Positions 23,522 through 31,913 of a DNA stretch of 43,339 nucleotides are shown piece by piece (positions within the stretch are counted from its first letter, which is position 1; each line of letters begins with the position of its first letter). The DNA lies in the NCBI RefSeq assembly GCF_009707865.1, contig NZ_WMBA01000068.1, positions 1 to 43,339 of the forward strand, written 5' to 3'. The position numbers and the translations under genes were made by a program. The stretch is from Amycolatopsis pithecellobii (GTDB lineage Bacteria; Actinomycetota; Actinomycetes; Mycobacteriales; Pseudonocardiaceae). Below the pieces are notes generated by a model. It saw nothing but the letters and a program-made list of their open reading frames with translations, was not told the origin of the DNA and made no database searches.

Positions 23522-23881
23522 ATGACCATGACCGCGCGGACCATCAGCATCAGCATCGACCGGCCCTACGCCGAGGTCTACCGTTTCCTTGCGGAGCCGG
23601 ACAATTTCTCGCGGTGGGCGTCCGGAATGGACGCGACCGCGGAGCTGACGACTACGCCACCCAACGAGTTCGGCGTCCTCGATCACACCGTGCACCTGCC
23701 TGATGGACAGAATGTGTATGTGCCGATGCGGACCGTACACAACGGAGCGGGCACCGAGGTGCTGTTCACCGTGTTCCGCTTGCCGGACATGGACGACGCC
23801 GCGTTCGCCGCCGACGCCGAGGCGGTGCTCAAGGACCTCCGTGTCCTGAAAGGACTGCTGGAATCAGGCCTTGGCGACTGA
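23522..23881 (+). CDS. SRPBCC-family protein
   Basis: 119 residues. START/Bet v1-like pattern: ISISIDRPYAEVYRFLAEPDNFSRWASGM at the start, then FGVLDHTVHLP, EVLFTVFRLPDMDD and a long C-terminal helix (AEAVLKDLRVLKGLLE). Members bind small hydrophobic molecules or act as cyclases; the ligand cannot be told. It is divergent from the papain protease gene and shares the intergenic region with its promoter. It overlaps the end of the convergent reductase gene by 18 bases. Confidence 0.82.
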   Translation: MTMTARTISISIDRPYAEVYRFLAEPDNFSRWASGMDATAELTTTPPNEFGVLDHTVHLPDGQNVYVPMRTVHNGAGTEVLFTVFRLPDMDDAAFAADAEAVLKDLRVLKGLLESGLGD

Positions 23882-24499
23882 GACGGCTTGGCGGATCAGC
23901 GCACTGTCGCCGGCCGTGCGCAGGACGTAATCGGCGAGGTCGGCGCGGGAGATCGAGAAGCTGCCGCGGACATTGCGGCCGACGCTGCTGGTGATCCGGC
24001 CGGTGTGCGGGCCGGTGGTCAACCGTGGCGGGCGGACGATCGTCCATTCCAGACCGCTCGCGGCCACCTGGTCTTCCATCGCCGCCATGTCCGCATAGCC
24101 GTCGCGCAGTACGCGGATCAGGATCGGCTTGACGATCCGGCGCGTGAAGACGCCGTCACCTTCGGTGTGCATTCCACTGTTGCTGACCACCACCAGCCGC
24201 CGGACGCCCGCGGTGTCCATTGCGGACATGATGCTCGCGGTGCCGTCGCGGCAGATCGTGGTGGGTCCGCGACCGTGCGGCCCGAGCGCGGACACCACCA
24301 ATTCGCTCCCGCTCACCGCGGGCACGATCTCGTTCGGCACGAACACGTTCGCCGTGACGACTTCCAGCCGCTCGTGCGCCGGTACGTCCAGCCGCGCCGG
24401 GTCACGGACGACGGCCGTCACCTGATACCCGAGCGCGAGCCCCTTGCGCACCACCTCGGTGCCGGTTCCGCCGGTCGCGCCGAAAACCGTGAGCTTCAT
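23864..24499 (-). CDS. NAD(P)H-binding reductase, NmrA/SDR-like
   Basis: 211 residues from ATG 24499, preceded by AGGAGGGGATC, a strong ribosome-binding site. The Rossmann motif is KLTVFGATGGTGTEVVRKGL. LVVSALGPHGRGPT and RRLVVVSNSGMH give the central strands, and LEWTIVRPPRLT the later one. It lacks the YxxxK motif of classical SDRs. Members are flavin reductases, quinone reductases or redox sensors. It is divergent from a TetR regulator 33 bases away, with two operator-like repeats between them, so it is probably the regulator's target. Confidence 0.88.
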   Translation of the reverse strand: MKLTVFGATGGTGTEVVRKGLALGYQVTAVVRDPARLDVPAHERLEVVTANVFVPNEIVPAVSGSELVVSALGPHGRGPTTICRDGTASIMSAMDTAGVRRLVVVSNSGMHTEGDGVFTRRIVKPILIRVLRDGYADMAAMEDQVAASGLEWTIVRPPRLTTGPHTGRITSSVGRNVRGSFSISRADLADYVLRTAGDSALIRQAVSVAKA

Positions 24500-24510
24500 G
24501 ATCCCCTCCT

Positions 24511-24554
24511 GGTTAGTGTTCACTCACCAGCTATGGTTAGTGAGTATTCACCCA
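24511..24554. promoter_or_regulatory. Two direct-repeat operator candidates between reductase and TetR gene
   Basis: GGTTAGTG occurs at 24511-24518 and 24535-24542, 24 bases apart. Each copy begins an imperfect palindrome (TTAGTG-TT-CACTCA; GTGA-GTAT-TCAC). The second overlaps the start codon of the TetR gene. The arrangement fits TetR autoregulation together with control of the reductase. Confidence 0.55.
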
Positions 24555-25150
24555 CCGTCAAGCGACGGCTGAGAAAGGGCTCAGGATTGGGCACACGGGA
24601 CGAGATCCTCGCGGCCGCGCGGCGGATCATGCGTGAGCGGGGCTACGCCCGGGCGACGACCAAGGAGATCGCCCGCGCGGCCGGTTACTCGGAAGCCGCG
24701 CTGTACAAGCACTTCACCGACAAGACCGAGATCTTCCTCGGCGTGCTGTCCGAGCAGCTGCCCGCATTCAGCACCGTGCTCGGTGAGCTCGAAGCGGGAA
24801 AGGGCACGGTACGGGCAAACCTCGCCAAGATCGCCCGCGCCGCGCTCGACCACTACCTGGAGAGCTTCCCGATCTCGGCGTCATTGTTCTCCACACGCGA
24901 GCTGCTCACCGCGCATCGGGACGCGATGCGCGAGCGGGACAGCGGTCCACGCAATCCGCACCGGGCGCTGAGCCGCTATCTGCGTGCGGAGCAGCGGCTC
25001 GGCCGTCTGCCGCGGGCCGCCGACCCGGACGCGATGGCCACTCTGCTCCTCGGCGCGTGCTTCCAGCAGGCGTTCCTGCTCTCCTTCGAAGGCGAGCCGG
25101 CGCCGCCGCTCGACACGCTCGCCAAGAGCCTGGTCAAGCCCCTTCTTTAG
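24533..25150 (+). CDS. TetR-family transcriptional regulator
   Basis: 205 residues from ATG 24533. The helix-turn-helix is typical: TRDEILAAARRIMRERGYARATTKEIARAAGYSEAALYKHFTDKTEIF. The ligand-binding half contains LFSTRELLTAHRDAMRERD and ends FQQAFLLSFEGE. It probably represses itself and the divergent reductase gene through the repeats at 24511-24554. The ATG sits inside the second repeat, so either the mRNA is nearly leaderless or translation begins later, for example at TTG of LGTRDEIL. The end overlaps the convergent MarR-type gene by 17 bases. Confidence 0.9.
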   Translation: MVSEYSPTVKRRLRKGSGLGTRDEILAAARRIMRERGYARATTKEIARAAGYSEAALYKHFTDKTEIFLGVLSEQLPAFSTVLGELEAGKGTVRANLAKIARAALDHYLESFPISASLFSTRELLTAHRDAMRERDSGPRNPHRALSRYLRAEQRLGRLPRAADPDAMATLLLGACFQQAFLLSFEGEPAPPLDTLAKSLVKPLL

Positions 25151-25625
25151 GCGACCGCCGGGCCCGCCAGCGCTCGACGATCTTGGGCATCTCATCGGCG
25201 AGGAACGCGAAGAAGTCGTGCGTCTCCTGGAGCCGTCCGCCCGCCGGACTGTCCGGCCCGACCGCTTCGATCCCGGCGGCAAGCGTGCCGAGCAGGTCCT
25301 GATACCGCTTGTCCTGGTTGCTGACCATCTCGTACCAGTAGTCGCTGCGGACCACGAAGATGTCATGCCGTTCGCCGGGGCGGCGCGAGCGCTGCACCAG
25401 CCCGATCTGCACGAGGTAGCGCACCGCGCCGGACACCGCGGCCGGGCTGATCCGCAGCACCTCGGCCACTTGACGCGCGGTGAGGTGACCTTCGGGACTC
25501 GCGAGCGTCGCCGCGAACACCCGGGACGGCATGCGCGGCATGCCCGCTTCGGTCAACGCGAGCCCGAACTTTTCCACGAACTGCAGTGCGGCCTCGTCCA
25601 AGCGCACGGCGGGGTCGGTCGGCAT
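25134..25625 (-). CDS. MarR/GbsR-type transcriptional regulator
   Basis: 163 residues from ATG 25625, preceded by AGAGGATGACC. An ATG at 25643 would add six residues. Winged-helix features are MPRMPSRVFAATLASPEGHLTARQVAEVL, ISPAAVSGAVRYLVQIGLV and the wing RSRRPGERHDIFVV. The C-terminal helices include YWYEMVSNQDKRYQDLLGTL and DFFAFLADEMPKIVERW. GbsR-like members respond to small solutes or drugs. It is divergent from the ABC exporter genes, with a perfect palindrome in the shared promoter region, so it is probably their repressor. Confidence 0.88.
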   Translation of the reverse strand: MPTDPAVRLDEAALQFVEKFGLALTEAGMPRMPSRVFAATLASPEGHLTARQVAEVLRISPAAVSGAVRYLVQIGLVQRSRRPGERHDIFVVRSDYWYEMVSNQDKRYQDLLGTLAAGIEAVGPDSPAGGRLQETHDFFAFLADEMPKIVERWRARRSPKEGA

Positions 25626-25673
25626 CCGGTCATCCTCTCGCATCACCCGACAGCCTTCACTCATTTTTCTAAC

Positions 25674-25689
25674 TTCACAAGTTTGTGAA
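25674..25689. promoter_or_regulatory. Operator candidate for the MarR/GbsR-type regulator
   Basis: TTCACAAGTTTGTGAA is a perfect 7-bp inverted repeat around GT. It lies in the 84-base spacer between the regulator and the ABC transporter ATPase gene. An AT-rich context on both sides fits two divergent promoters. Confidence 0.65.
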
Positions 25690-25709
25690 ACAAGTGTAGC
25701 TTCCCGGAC

Positions 25710-26606
25710 ATGGACAACGCCATCTCCATCTCCGGGCTGCACAAGTCGTTCGGGTCGACGAAGGCCCTCGACGGCCTCGATCTGGAGGTCGCCACCGGAG
25801 AGGTGCACGGATTCCTCGGCCCCAACGGGTCCGGCAAATCGACCACCGTGCGCGTACTGCTCGGGCTGCTGCGCGCCGACGCCGGCCGGGCACGACTGCT
25901 CGGCGGTGACCCGTGGCGTGACGCCGCGACGCTGCACCGTCGCCTCGCCTACGTCCCCGGGGACGTGAACCTCTGGCCCAACCTCTCCGGCGGCGAAGTC
26001 ATCGATCTGCTCGGGCGGTTGCGCGGCGGGCTCGACCCCCGGCGGCGCAAGGACCTCATCGACCGCTTCGACCTCGACCCGAGGAAGAAGGGCCGCACGT
26101 ACTCCAAGGGCAACCGGCAGAAAGTCGCCATCGTCGCGGCGCTCGCGTCCACTGTGGACCTTCTGGTGCTCGACGAACCGACCTCGGGCCTCGATCCGTT
26201 GATGGAGGCGACTTTCCAGGACGCGATCCGGGAGGAACGCGAACAGGGCCGCACAGTCCTGCTCTCCAGCCACATCCTCGCCGAGGTCGAAGCCCTGTGC
26301 GATCGCGTGAGCATCATCCGCGCCGGGCGCACCGTCGAGACCGGCACGCTGGCGGACCTGCGACACCTGACCCGGACCTCGATCACCGCCGAACTCGCCG
26401 GACAGCCCAACGGGCTGGCGACACTGGCGGACGTGCACGACCTGACCGTCGAGGGCAACCGGGTGCGGTTCGACGTCGAGACGCATTCGCTGGACAAGGT
26501 GTTGCGGCAGCTGACCGAAGTCGGCGTGCGCAGCCTCACCAGCCAACCGCCGACACTGGAGGAACTGTTCCTGCGCCACTACCAGACCGAAGCAGGCGTG
26601 CGATGA
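25710..26606 (+). CDS. ABC transporter ATP-binding protein
   Basis: 298 residues. It powers an exporter formed with the next gene's product. Walker A is [13 protein letters not shown]. The signature is [15 protein letters not shown], a KGNRQK variant of LSGGQ often seen in antibiotic exporters. Walker B is [15 protein letters not shown], with the H-loop [15 protein letters not shown]-terminal segment of about 75 residues follows the nucleotide-binding domain, as in drug-export ATPases. The stop overlaps the permease start (ATGA). Expression is probably controlled by the divergent MarR-type gene. Confidence 0.93.
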   Translation: MDNAISISGLHKSFGSTKALDGLDLEVATGEVHGFLGPNGSGKSTTVRVLLGLLRADAGRARLLGGDPWRDAATLHRRLAYVPGDVNLWPNLSGGEVIDLLGRLRGGLDPRRRKDLIDRFDLDPRKKGRTYSKGNRQKVAIVAALASTVDLLVLDEPTSGLDPLMEATFQDAIREEREQGRTVLLSSHILAEVEALCDRVSIIRAGRTVETGTLADLRHLTRTSITAELAGQPNGLATLADVHDLTVEGNRVRFDVETHSLDKVLRQLTEVGVRSLTSQPPTLEELFLRHYQTEAGVR

Positions 26607-28198
26607 ACCCGTTCGCGGGCACCTGGCAGCTGACCCGGCTGGCGCTGCGGCGCGACCGCGTCGTGGTGCCGATCTGGGTGGTGCTCATCGGGATCGTGCC
26701 GGCCGCCGCGGCCGGGAGCTACGCGCAGTTCTATCCCGACGCCGCCAGCCGGGCCTCGCTCACCGCGGGTGCGAGCGGCAACCCGTCGGTGGCGCTGCTG
26801 TACGGTCCGGCGTTCGACCTGTCCACGGCGGGCGGTTTCACGGCTTGGCGGTTCAGCACGTTCCTTGCCCTGTTCATCGCGCTGGCCTGCATCTTCACCG
26901 TCACCCGGCACACCAGGCAGGAGGAGGAAACCGGCAGGCAGGAATTGCTGTCCTCCGGGGTGACCGGCCGGTACGCCGCGCTCACCGCGGCACTCGCCGA
27001 GTCGGGTCTGGCCGCGTTCGCGACGGGGTTGATCGCGACGGCGGCTCTGCTCGCGGCGGGCTTGCCCGCGGCCGGCAGTGTCGCGTTCGGTCTCGGCGTC
27101 GTGCTCACCGGCTGGGTGTTCAGCGGGGTTTCGGCCATCACCGGCCAGCTTGTCGAGTATTCGCGGACGGCCAACGGCCTGGCGTGCGCGGTGCTCGGCG
27201 TCGCGTTCCTGCTGCGCGGGGTCGGCGATTCGGCCAAGGACATCGGCTGGCTGTCCTGGCTTTCGCCGCTCGGATGGCCGGCGCAGCTGCGGTCGTTCGC
27301 GGGTGAACGCTGGTGGGTAGTGCTGTTGCCGCTCGCGACGGCCGTCGTGCTCGGTGCGGTCGCCTACTGGTTGCTGCCCCGGCGGGATGTCGGGCTGAGC
27401 GTCTTCCCGGCACGTCCGGGCCCGGCAGCCGGTTCGGCGCGACTGCGGTCGCCGCTCGCGCTGGCGTGGCGGTTGCATCGCGGCCTGCTGACTGGGTGGG
27501 CCGCCGGATTCGCGTTCGCCGGTGCGCTGTTCGGCGCGCTCGCCAGCGGAATCGGCGGGCTGGTCGGGGACAGCGCGCAGGTGCGCGAGTCGTTCGAGCG
27601 GCTGGGTGGCGCATCCGGTCTGGTCAATGCCTATATCGCGGCCATCGCGGGCATTTTCGGGATGATCGCCGCGGTGTTCGCGGTGCAGGCGAACCTGCGG
27701 ATGCGCAGCGAAGAGACGGCGTTCCGGCTCGAACCGTTGCTCGCCACGGGCGTCGGTCGGCTGCGGTGGGCGGCGAGCCATCTCGTGTTCTCGTTGCTCG
27801 GCAGCGCGTTGCTGCTCGCCGTCGCCGGGACGTTCGCGGGGCTGCTGCACGGTTTGCGCGTCCACGACGTCAGCGGCGAGCTCCCGGCGGTGCTCGGCGC
27901 GACGTTCGCGCAACTGCCCGCGGTGTGGGTCGTCGCCGGGATTTCCGTGCTGCTGTTCGGTTTCCTGCCGAAGTACGCGAACGTGAGCTGGTCGGTGGCG
28001 TCGCTTTCGCTGGCGCTCGCGCTGTACGGGCCGGTGTTGCGGCTGCCGCAGCCGGTGCTGGACATCTCGCCGTTCACGCACGTACCGAAGCTGCCGAGTG
28101 CGTCCCTCACCGCGACGCCGATGCTGTGGCTGACGGGAATCGCGCTGGTCACGCTCATTTTCGGATTGATGGGTTTCCGCCGGCGCGATGTCGGGTAA
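26603..28198 (+). CDS. ABC exporter permease (polyketide-antibiotic exporter type)
   Basis: 531 residues from ATG 26603, which overlaps the ATPase stop. About twelve hydrophobic segments form two related halves of six. The halves are linked near residues 255-290, where a cytoplasmic stretch contains [16 protein letters not shown]. The first helix follows [16 protein letters not shown]. The conserved [19 protein letters not shown] and [19 protein letters not shown] are the equivalent cytoplasmic loops of the two halves. This duplicated form is typical of permeases annotated as exporters of polyketide antibiotics. The substrate is unknown. Confidence 0.9.
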   Translation: MNPFAGTWQLTRLALRRDRVVVPIWVVLIGIVPAAAAGSYAQFYPDAASRASLTAGASGNPSVALLYGPAFDLSTAGGFTAWRFSTFLALFIALACIFTVTRHTRQEEETGRQELLSSGVTGRYAALTAALAESGLAAFATGLIATAALLAAGLPAAGSVAFGLGVVLTGWVFSGVSAITGQLVEYSRTANGLACAVLGVAFLLRGVGDSAKDIGWLSWLSPLGWPAQLRSFAGERWWVVLLPLATAVVLGAVAYWLLPRRDVGLSVFPARPGPAAGSARLRSPLALAWRLHRGLLTGWAAGFAFAGALFGALASGIGGLVGDSAQVRESFERLGGASGLVNAYIAAIAGIFGMIAAVFAVQANLRMRSEETAFRLEPLLATGVGRLRWAASHLVFSLLGSALLLAVAGTFAGLLHGLRVHDVSGELPAVLGATFAQLPAVWVVAGISVLLFGFLPKYANVSWSVASLSLALALYGPVLRLPQPVLDISPFTHVPKLPSASLTATPMLWLTGIALVTLIFGLMGFRRRDVG

Positions 28199-28212
28199 AC
28201 GCTAGCGGGGCT

Positions 28213-28249
28213 GAGGAGCCCGGGCGCTGTCGGGGGGCCCGGGCTCCTC
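28213..28249 (+). terminator. Rho-independent-type terminator after the ABC exporter
   Basis: GAGGAGCCCGGG pairs perfectly with CCCGGGCTCCTC over 12 bp, 15 bases after the permease stop. The following sequence has only a weak T run (GCAGTTTCC). Confidence 0.8.
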
Positions 28250-28288
28250 TCGCAGTTTCCGGGCCGGTGGGCCGGGTAGTCAGCCGGC

Positions 28289-29713
28289 ATGAACGAGCTC
28301 ATCGATCGCGTACCGAAGCAGATCTTTCTCGCCGGGAAGTGGCAGGATTCCGCGGACGGCAGCCGGTTCGGGGTGCAGGACCCGAGCAACGAGGAGCAGT
28401 TGTGCGAGGTCGCGGACGCGCAGGACGCCGACGCGCGAGCCGCGATCGAAGCCGCCGTCGCCGCACAGGACGAATGGGGTGCGACCGCGCTGCGTGAGCG
28501 CGGGGAAATTCTGCGCCGCGCCTGGCAGCTGATGACCGACCGTGCCGACGAGCTCGCCCGCCTGATGACGCTCGAGATGGGCAAGAACCTCGAGGAGTCC
28601 AAGGCCGAAGTCACCTACGCGGCCGAGTTCTTCCGCTGGTTTTCCGAAGAAGCCGTCCGGATCGAAGGCCGCTACGCGCGCAACCCCGCAGGCGCCGGGC
28701 GGATGCTCGTCTCGAAGCACCCGGTCGGACCGTGTCTGCTGATCACGCCGTGGAACTTCCCGTTGGCCATGGGCACCCGCAAGCTCGGCCCGGCAATCGC
28801 GGCCGGCTGCACCATGATCGTGAAACCGGCCCAGCTCACGCCGCTGTCGATGCTGAATCTCGCGGCGTTGCTGCAAGAAGCCGGGCTGCCCGATGGGGTG
28901 CTCGGCGTGCTGCCCTCGACATCGGCGAGCCGGGTCGTCAGTCCGGTGCTGGCGGACCCGCGGATCCGGAAGATGTCGTTCACCGGTTCCACCGAAGTCG
29001 GGCGCAAACTCGTCGAACAGTGCGCTCCGAACCTGCAGCGGATGTCGATGGAACTCGGTGGCAACGCGCCATTTCTGGTGTTCGACGACGCCTCGCTGGA
29101 CGATGCGGTCACCGGTGCGGTCACCGCGAAGATGCGTAACAACGGTGAATCCTGTGTCGCGGCGAACCGGTTCCACGTGCATTCCTCGATCGCGGACGAG
29201 TTCGTGCGGCGGCTGACCGAGAAGATGTCGGCGGTACACGCCGATCCGCTGATCAACGCCGGGCAGCGGGACAAGGTGCGCGAGCTCGTCGACGACGCGC
29301 TCGAGCGCGGGGCGCACGCCACCACGGGCGGCAAGCCCCTGGCCGGCAAGGGTTTCTACTACGCACCCACGGTGTTGACCGATGTACCACCGGACGCGCG
29401 GATCCTGCACGAGGAAGTGTTCGGGCCGGTCGCGCCGGTGACCACTTTCGACAGTGAGGACCAGGCGCTCGCCCTTGCCGGCGACACGGAATTCGGGCTC
29501 GTCGCCTACGTGTTCACTCGCAACCTCGACCGCGCGCTGCGGGTCGGCGAGCGGTTGCGGACCGGCATGGTCGGCCTCAACACCGGGCTCGTGTCCAATG
29601 CCGCCGCTCCGTTCGGCGGGGTGAAGCAGTCGGGGTTCGGACGCGAAGGCGGCGACGAAGGGATCGACGAATACCTTGACGTGAAATACCTGGCGCTCGC
29701 GCTGAAGGAATGA
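28289..29713 (+). CDS. gabD: NAD(P)-dependent succinate-semialdehyde dehydrogenase-like aldehyde dehydrogenase
   Basis: 474 residues. It oxidises an aldehyde, most likely succinate semialdehyde, to the acid. Aldehyde dehydrogenase features are ITPWNFPLAM, the cofactor motif FTGSTEVGRK, MELGGNAPF (catalytic Glu255) and NNGESCVAANRF (nucleophile Cys289). APFGGVKQSGFGREGG near the end is typical of GabD-like enzymes. It stands alone between the exporter terminator and the type VII cargo-like operon. Another semialdehyde substrate is possible. Confidence 0.88.
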   Translation: MNELIDRVPKQIFLAGKWQDSADGSRFGVQDPSNEEQLCEVADAQDADARAAIEAAVAAQDEWGATALRERGEILRRAWQLMTDRADELARLMTLEMGKNLEESKAEVTYAAEFFRWFSEEAVRIEGRYARNPAGAGRMLVSKHPVGPCLLITPWNFPLAMGTRKLGPAIAAGCTMIVKPAQLTPLSMLNLAALLQEAGLPDGVLGVLPSTSASRVVSPVLADPRIRKMSFTGSTEVGRKLVEQCAPNLQRMSMELGGNAPFLVFDDASLDDAVTGAVTAKMRNNGESCVAANRFHVHSSIADEFVRRLTEKMSAVHADPLINAGQRDKVRELVDDALERGAHATTGGKPLAGKGFYYAPTVLTDVPPDARILHEEVFGPVAPVTTFDSEDQALALAGDTEFGLVAYVFTRNLDRALRVGERLRTGMVGLNTGLVSNAAAPFGGVKQSGFGREGGDEGIDEYLDVKYLALALKE

Positions 29714-29782
29714 CCATTTCGGACAATTCACGTTTTCGCTTGTCCGCGGAACCCTCATGGACTTAGCTCCATCAGAGTGAGC

Positions 29783-30271
29783 ATGAATTCGCCCGGAGAC
29801 ACGGGAATAGCGGACATCAAGCACAAAGCAGAAGTGGCGAAGGCGCAGCTGCAACAGTTGTCCGCCACGCTGTCCAGCAACGACGGTGCCGCGACCGTGA
29901 CCGTCAATGCCAGTGGTGCGCTGCAAAAACTCGCATTCGGGGCGAAAGCGCGTGAACTCCCGCTCGAACAGCTGGCGGCCACCATCGTCACCACCGCGCA
30001 GCGCGCGCAGGCGCAGGCCGCGCGACAGATCACCACGATCATGGCCCCGGTCGTCGGCGCCGACAGCGACGCGATGCATTTTCTGCAGGAGCAGTTGCCC
30101 GCGCCTGAGGTACCTGATGAGCAGCCACCCGCGGCGCCGGATCGACGGTTCGTCCTGAATGAGGAACAGACCGCTCCGCCCGCACCCGTTCGGTCCCCTC
30201 GCCCGCCACGTCCACCTGCGACAGACGATGGCAACGACGATTCGGGTTCGATCATGCAAAGGGGCTGGTGA
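29783..30271 (+). CDS. YbaB/EbfC-like protein of a type VII cargo-like operon
   Basis: 162 residues from ATG 29783; a GTG two codons earlier is possible. Residues 1-95 fit the YbaB fold used by ESX-associated proteins: a helix (ADIKHKAEVAKAQLQQLSA), then beta strands with ATVTVNASGALQKLAF, then a long Ala/Gln helix (LAATIVTTAQRAQAQAARQI). The last 60 residues are Pro-rich and disordered. The stop overlaps the next start (TGATG). Such proteins often precede ESX substrates and are thought to be chaperone-like; that role is inferred here. Confidence 0.8.
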   Translation: MNSPGDTGIADIKHKAEVAKAQLQQLSATLSSNDGAATVTVNASGALQKLAFGAKARELPLEQLAATIVTTAQRAQAQAARQITTIMAPVVGADSDAMHFLQEQLPAPEVPDEQPPAAPDRRFVLNEEQTAPPAPVRSPRPPRPPATDDGNDDSGSIMQRGW

Positions 30272-30591
30272 TGGCAGGCGGATACCAGGTGCATCTCCCG
30301 ACACTCGCCGGGCACGAAACGGAAGTGCGTGACACCGCGGACAAAGTGCACGAGGCCATCGACGCCACCGGTGGCGCACAAGGACTCGGGGACATGAACG
30401 CGTTCGGCCTCGTCGGGCAGGTCGTGGCGCTGGGCATCGAGTACTGGATCCACAGCGCGACCAGTCTCATCAAGGGCCTCGGCGACGCCGGGCACGAGCT
30501 GGCCGACAAGGTCGGCACCGCGCACACGGCGATGGCGAACCACGAAGACAAGTCGAAGGCGATGCTCACCGCGCTCGGTAAGGAGCTGTAA
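30271..30591 (+). CDS. EspC/WXG100-like small secreted protein
   Basis: 106 residues, helical. It begins YQVHLPTLAGHETEVRDTADKVHEAID and has a central stretch FGLVGQVVALGIEYWIH, followed by a second helix (AHTAMANHEDKSKAMLTAL). This matches the excretion-like EspC family of ESX-associated proteins rather than a classic WXG100, since no WxG turn is seen. It is coupled to the YbaB-like gene upstream and lies three bases before the next gene. It probably forms a heterodimer with the N-terminal domain of that product. Confidence 0.78.
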   Translation: MAGGYQVHLPTLAGHETEVRDTADKVHEAIDATGGAQGLGDMNAFGLVGQVVALGIEYWIHSATSLIKGLGDAGHELADKVGTAHTAMANHEDKSKAMLTALGKEL

Positions 30592-30594
30592 GTC

Positions 30595-31737
30595 ATGACC
30601 TCGACCGAGACGCCGACCGGTTTCCTGTCCAATACCGGGAAGGACGGCGCGAGCGCGATCGACAACCTGCCGGCCCAGACCGCCGGATCCGGGCTGTTCA
30701 ACGACGTCGCGACCACCGTCAAGGATTTCTCCGACGGCGACTGGGCCAACGCGGCGATGGACGTGGCGACCGACGGGCTCGACCTGCTCGGCGCCGCGAT
30801 GAACCCGATGGACGCGCTCGCCAGCGCGGGCGTCGGCTGGCTCATCGAACACATCAGCTTCCTCAAGGAAGGTCTGGACAAGCTCGCCGGGAACCCCGAA
30901 GCGGTCACGGCGAAAGCCCAGACCTGGCAGAGCATCGCCAAGCAGCTCAGCGAAACGGCCGAGACGTACGAGCAGTCGGCGGCCAAGGCCGGCGAGTCGT
31001 ACCGGGGTGAAGGCGGGCCCGCGGCATATCAGAAAACCGCGCAGAGCTACGCCGATTCACTGCGCGGCGCCGCCGGGCACGCGCAGAACGCTTCCACGGC
31101 AATGCAAATCGGCGCCGCGATCGTCGGCACCGAGCGCGGGCTGATTCGCGACATGATCTCGGAGTTCATCGGCGAGCTGATCGTCAAGGGACTCGCCGCA
31201 CTGGCCACATCGTGGTGTTCCTTCGGCGGCACCGTCGCGGCGTTCATCGCGGACTCCGTGGTGGAAGGCGGAATTCTCGCCGAAAAGATCAGTACCCGGA
31301 TCGCGAAGATCGTCGCGAAGCTGGAGGCACTGGCCAAGAACGCGAACAAGTCGAAGGGCGTGCTCGAAGCCGCCGCCAAGGCATTGGGCAAGATCGGCAA
31401 GACCGCGGACAAGCTCGTCGACAAGAGTGTCGACGCGGCAACGAAAATCGAGTCGACCGCGAACAACCTCAAGCAGGCGGGCAAGGAAGCCAAAGAGGCC
31501 GCCGAGGCGAGGAAGACCGCGGCGGAAATCAGGGAAGCGACCGAGGGCGCGAAGGAAAACCCGCTCGAGAAGAGCTTCCTCAACCTGGACAAGTGGGCCG
31601 AGGAAGGGCACCCGCCCAAGCCGAACGCGGCCGACGGGATCGCGGTCGCCACCGAGGGCAGGCGACAGGAGAACGAGCAGGCCGACCGGTCGAAGGAAGC
31701 CGCCGAGTCCGCGGAGTCCGAAGAGAGCGCGAGTTGA
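30595..31737 (+). CDS. Type VII secretion cargo-like protein without recognised toxin domain
   Basis: 380 residues. Residues 1-200 resemble the N-terminal halves of large actinobacterial ESX substrates: DLLGAAMNPMDALASAGVGWLIEHI, AKAQTWQSIAKQLSETAETYEQSA, YRGEGGPAAYQKTAQSYADSLRGAAGHAQ. A hydrophobic stretch (about 190-225) follows. Residues 230-340 are a Lys/Ala-rich helix (AKALGKIGKTADKLVDK). The end is acidic and disordered. In relatives this N-terminal part is often fused to a polymorphic toxin; none is visible here, and no immunity gene follows. The last codons, including the TGA, lie inside the first unit of a 22-bp repeat array. Loss of a toxin tail is possible but unproven. Confidence 0.75.
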   Translation: MTSTETPTGFLSNTGKDGASAIDNLPAQTAGSGLFNDVATTVKDFSDGDWANAAMDVATDGLDLLGAAMNPMDALASAGVGWLIEHISFLKEGLDKLAGNPEAVTAKAQTWQSIAKQLSETAETYEQSAAKAGESYRGEGGPAAYQKTAQSYADSLRGAAGHAQNASTAMQIGAAIVGTERGLIRDMISEFIGELIVKGLAALATSWCSFGGTVAAFIADSVVEGGILAEKISTRIAKIVAKLEALAKNANKSKGVLEAAAKALGKIGKTADKLVDKSVDAATKIESTANNLKQAGKEAKEAAEARKTAAEIREATEGAKENPLEKSFLNLDKWAEEGHPPKPNAADGIAVATEGRRQENEQADRSKEAAESAESEESAS

Positions 31738-31858
31738 GCGTTGCGAGAGCGCGAGTCGAGCGTTGCGTGCGGCGGGAACGTGCAACTCGGGCGGCGGGAA
31801 CGTGCAACTCGGGCGGCGGGAAAGCGCAACTCGCGCCACGGGAAAGCTCAACTCGCGC
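31723..31858. repeat. Array of six 22-bp units, two direct and four inverted
   Basis: Units 31723-31744 and 31745-31766 are the same 22-bp sequence with one mismatch (GCGCGAGTTGAGC core). After four bases come four 22-bp units at 31771, 31793, 31815 and 31837 with a GCAACTCG or CTCAACTCG core in the opposite orientation. The first two of these are identical. GCGCGAGTTGAGC at 31727-31739 and GCTCAACTCGCGC at 31846-31858 form a perfect 13-bp inverted repeat that bounds the array. There are no spacers, so it is not a CRISPR. The first unit supplies the stop codon of the cargo-like gene. Confidence 0.9.
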
Positions 31859-31913
31859 GGATACCGCTGCCGCACGGCGGCCTCGGGCGCGTGCAGGCCG
31901 GTCACCGAGTGAC

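Noticed and set aside
26579..28081. 500-residue minus-strand frame opposite the ABC permease
   Set aside because: Arg/Gln/Glu-rich translation is typical of antisense frames in high-GC DNA; the plus strand encodes a clear 12-segment permease.
31723..31858. CRISPR array
   Set aside because: Units abut directly with no unique spacers, change orientation in the middle, and no cas genes are present.
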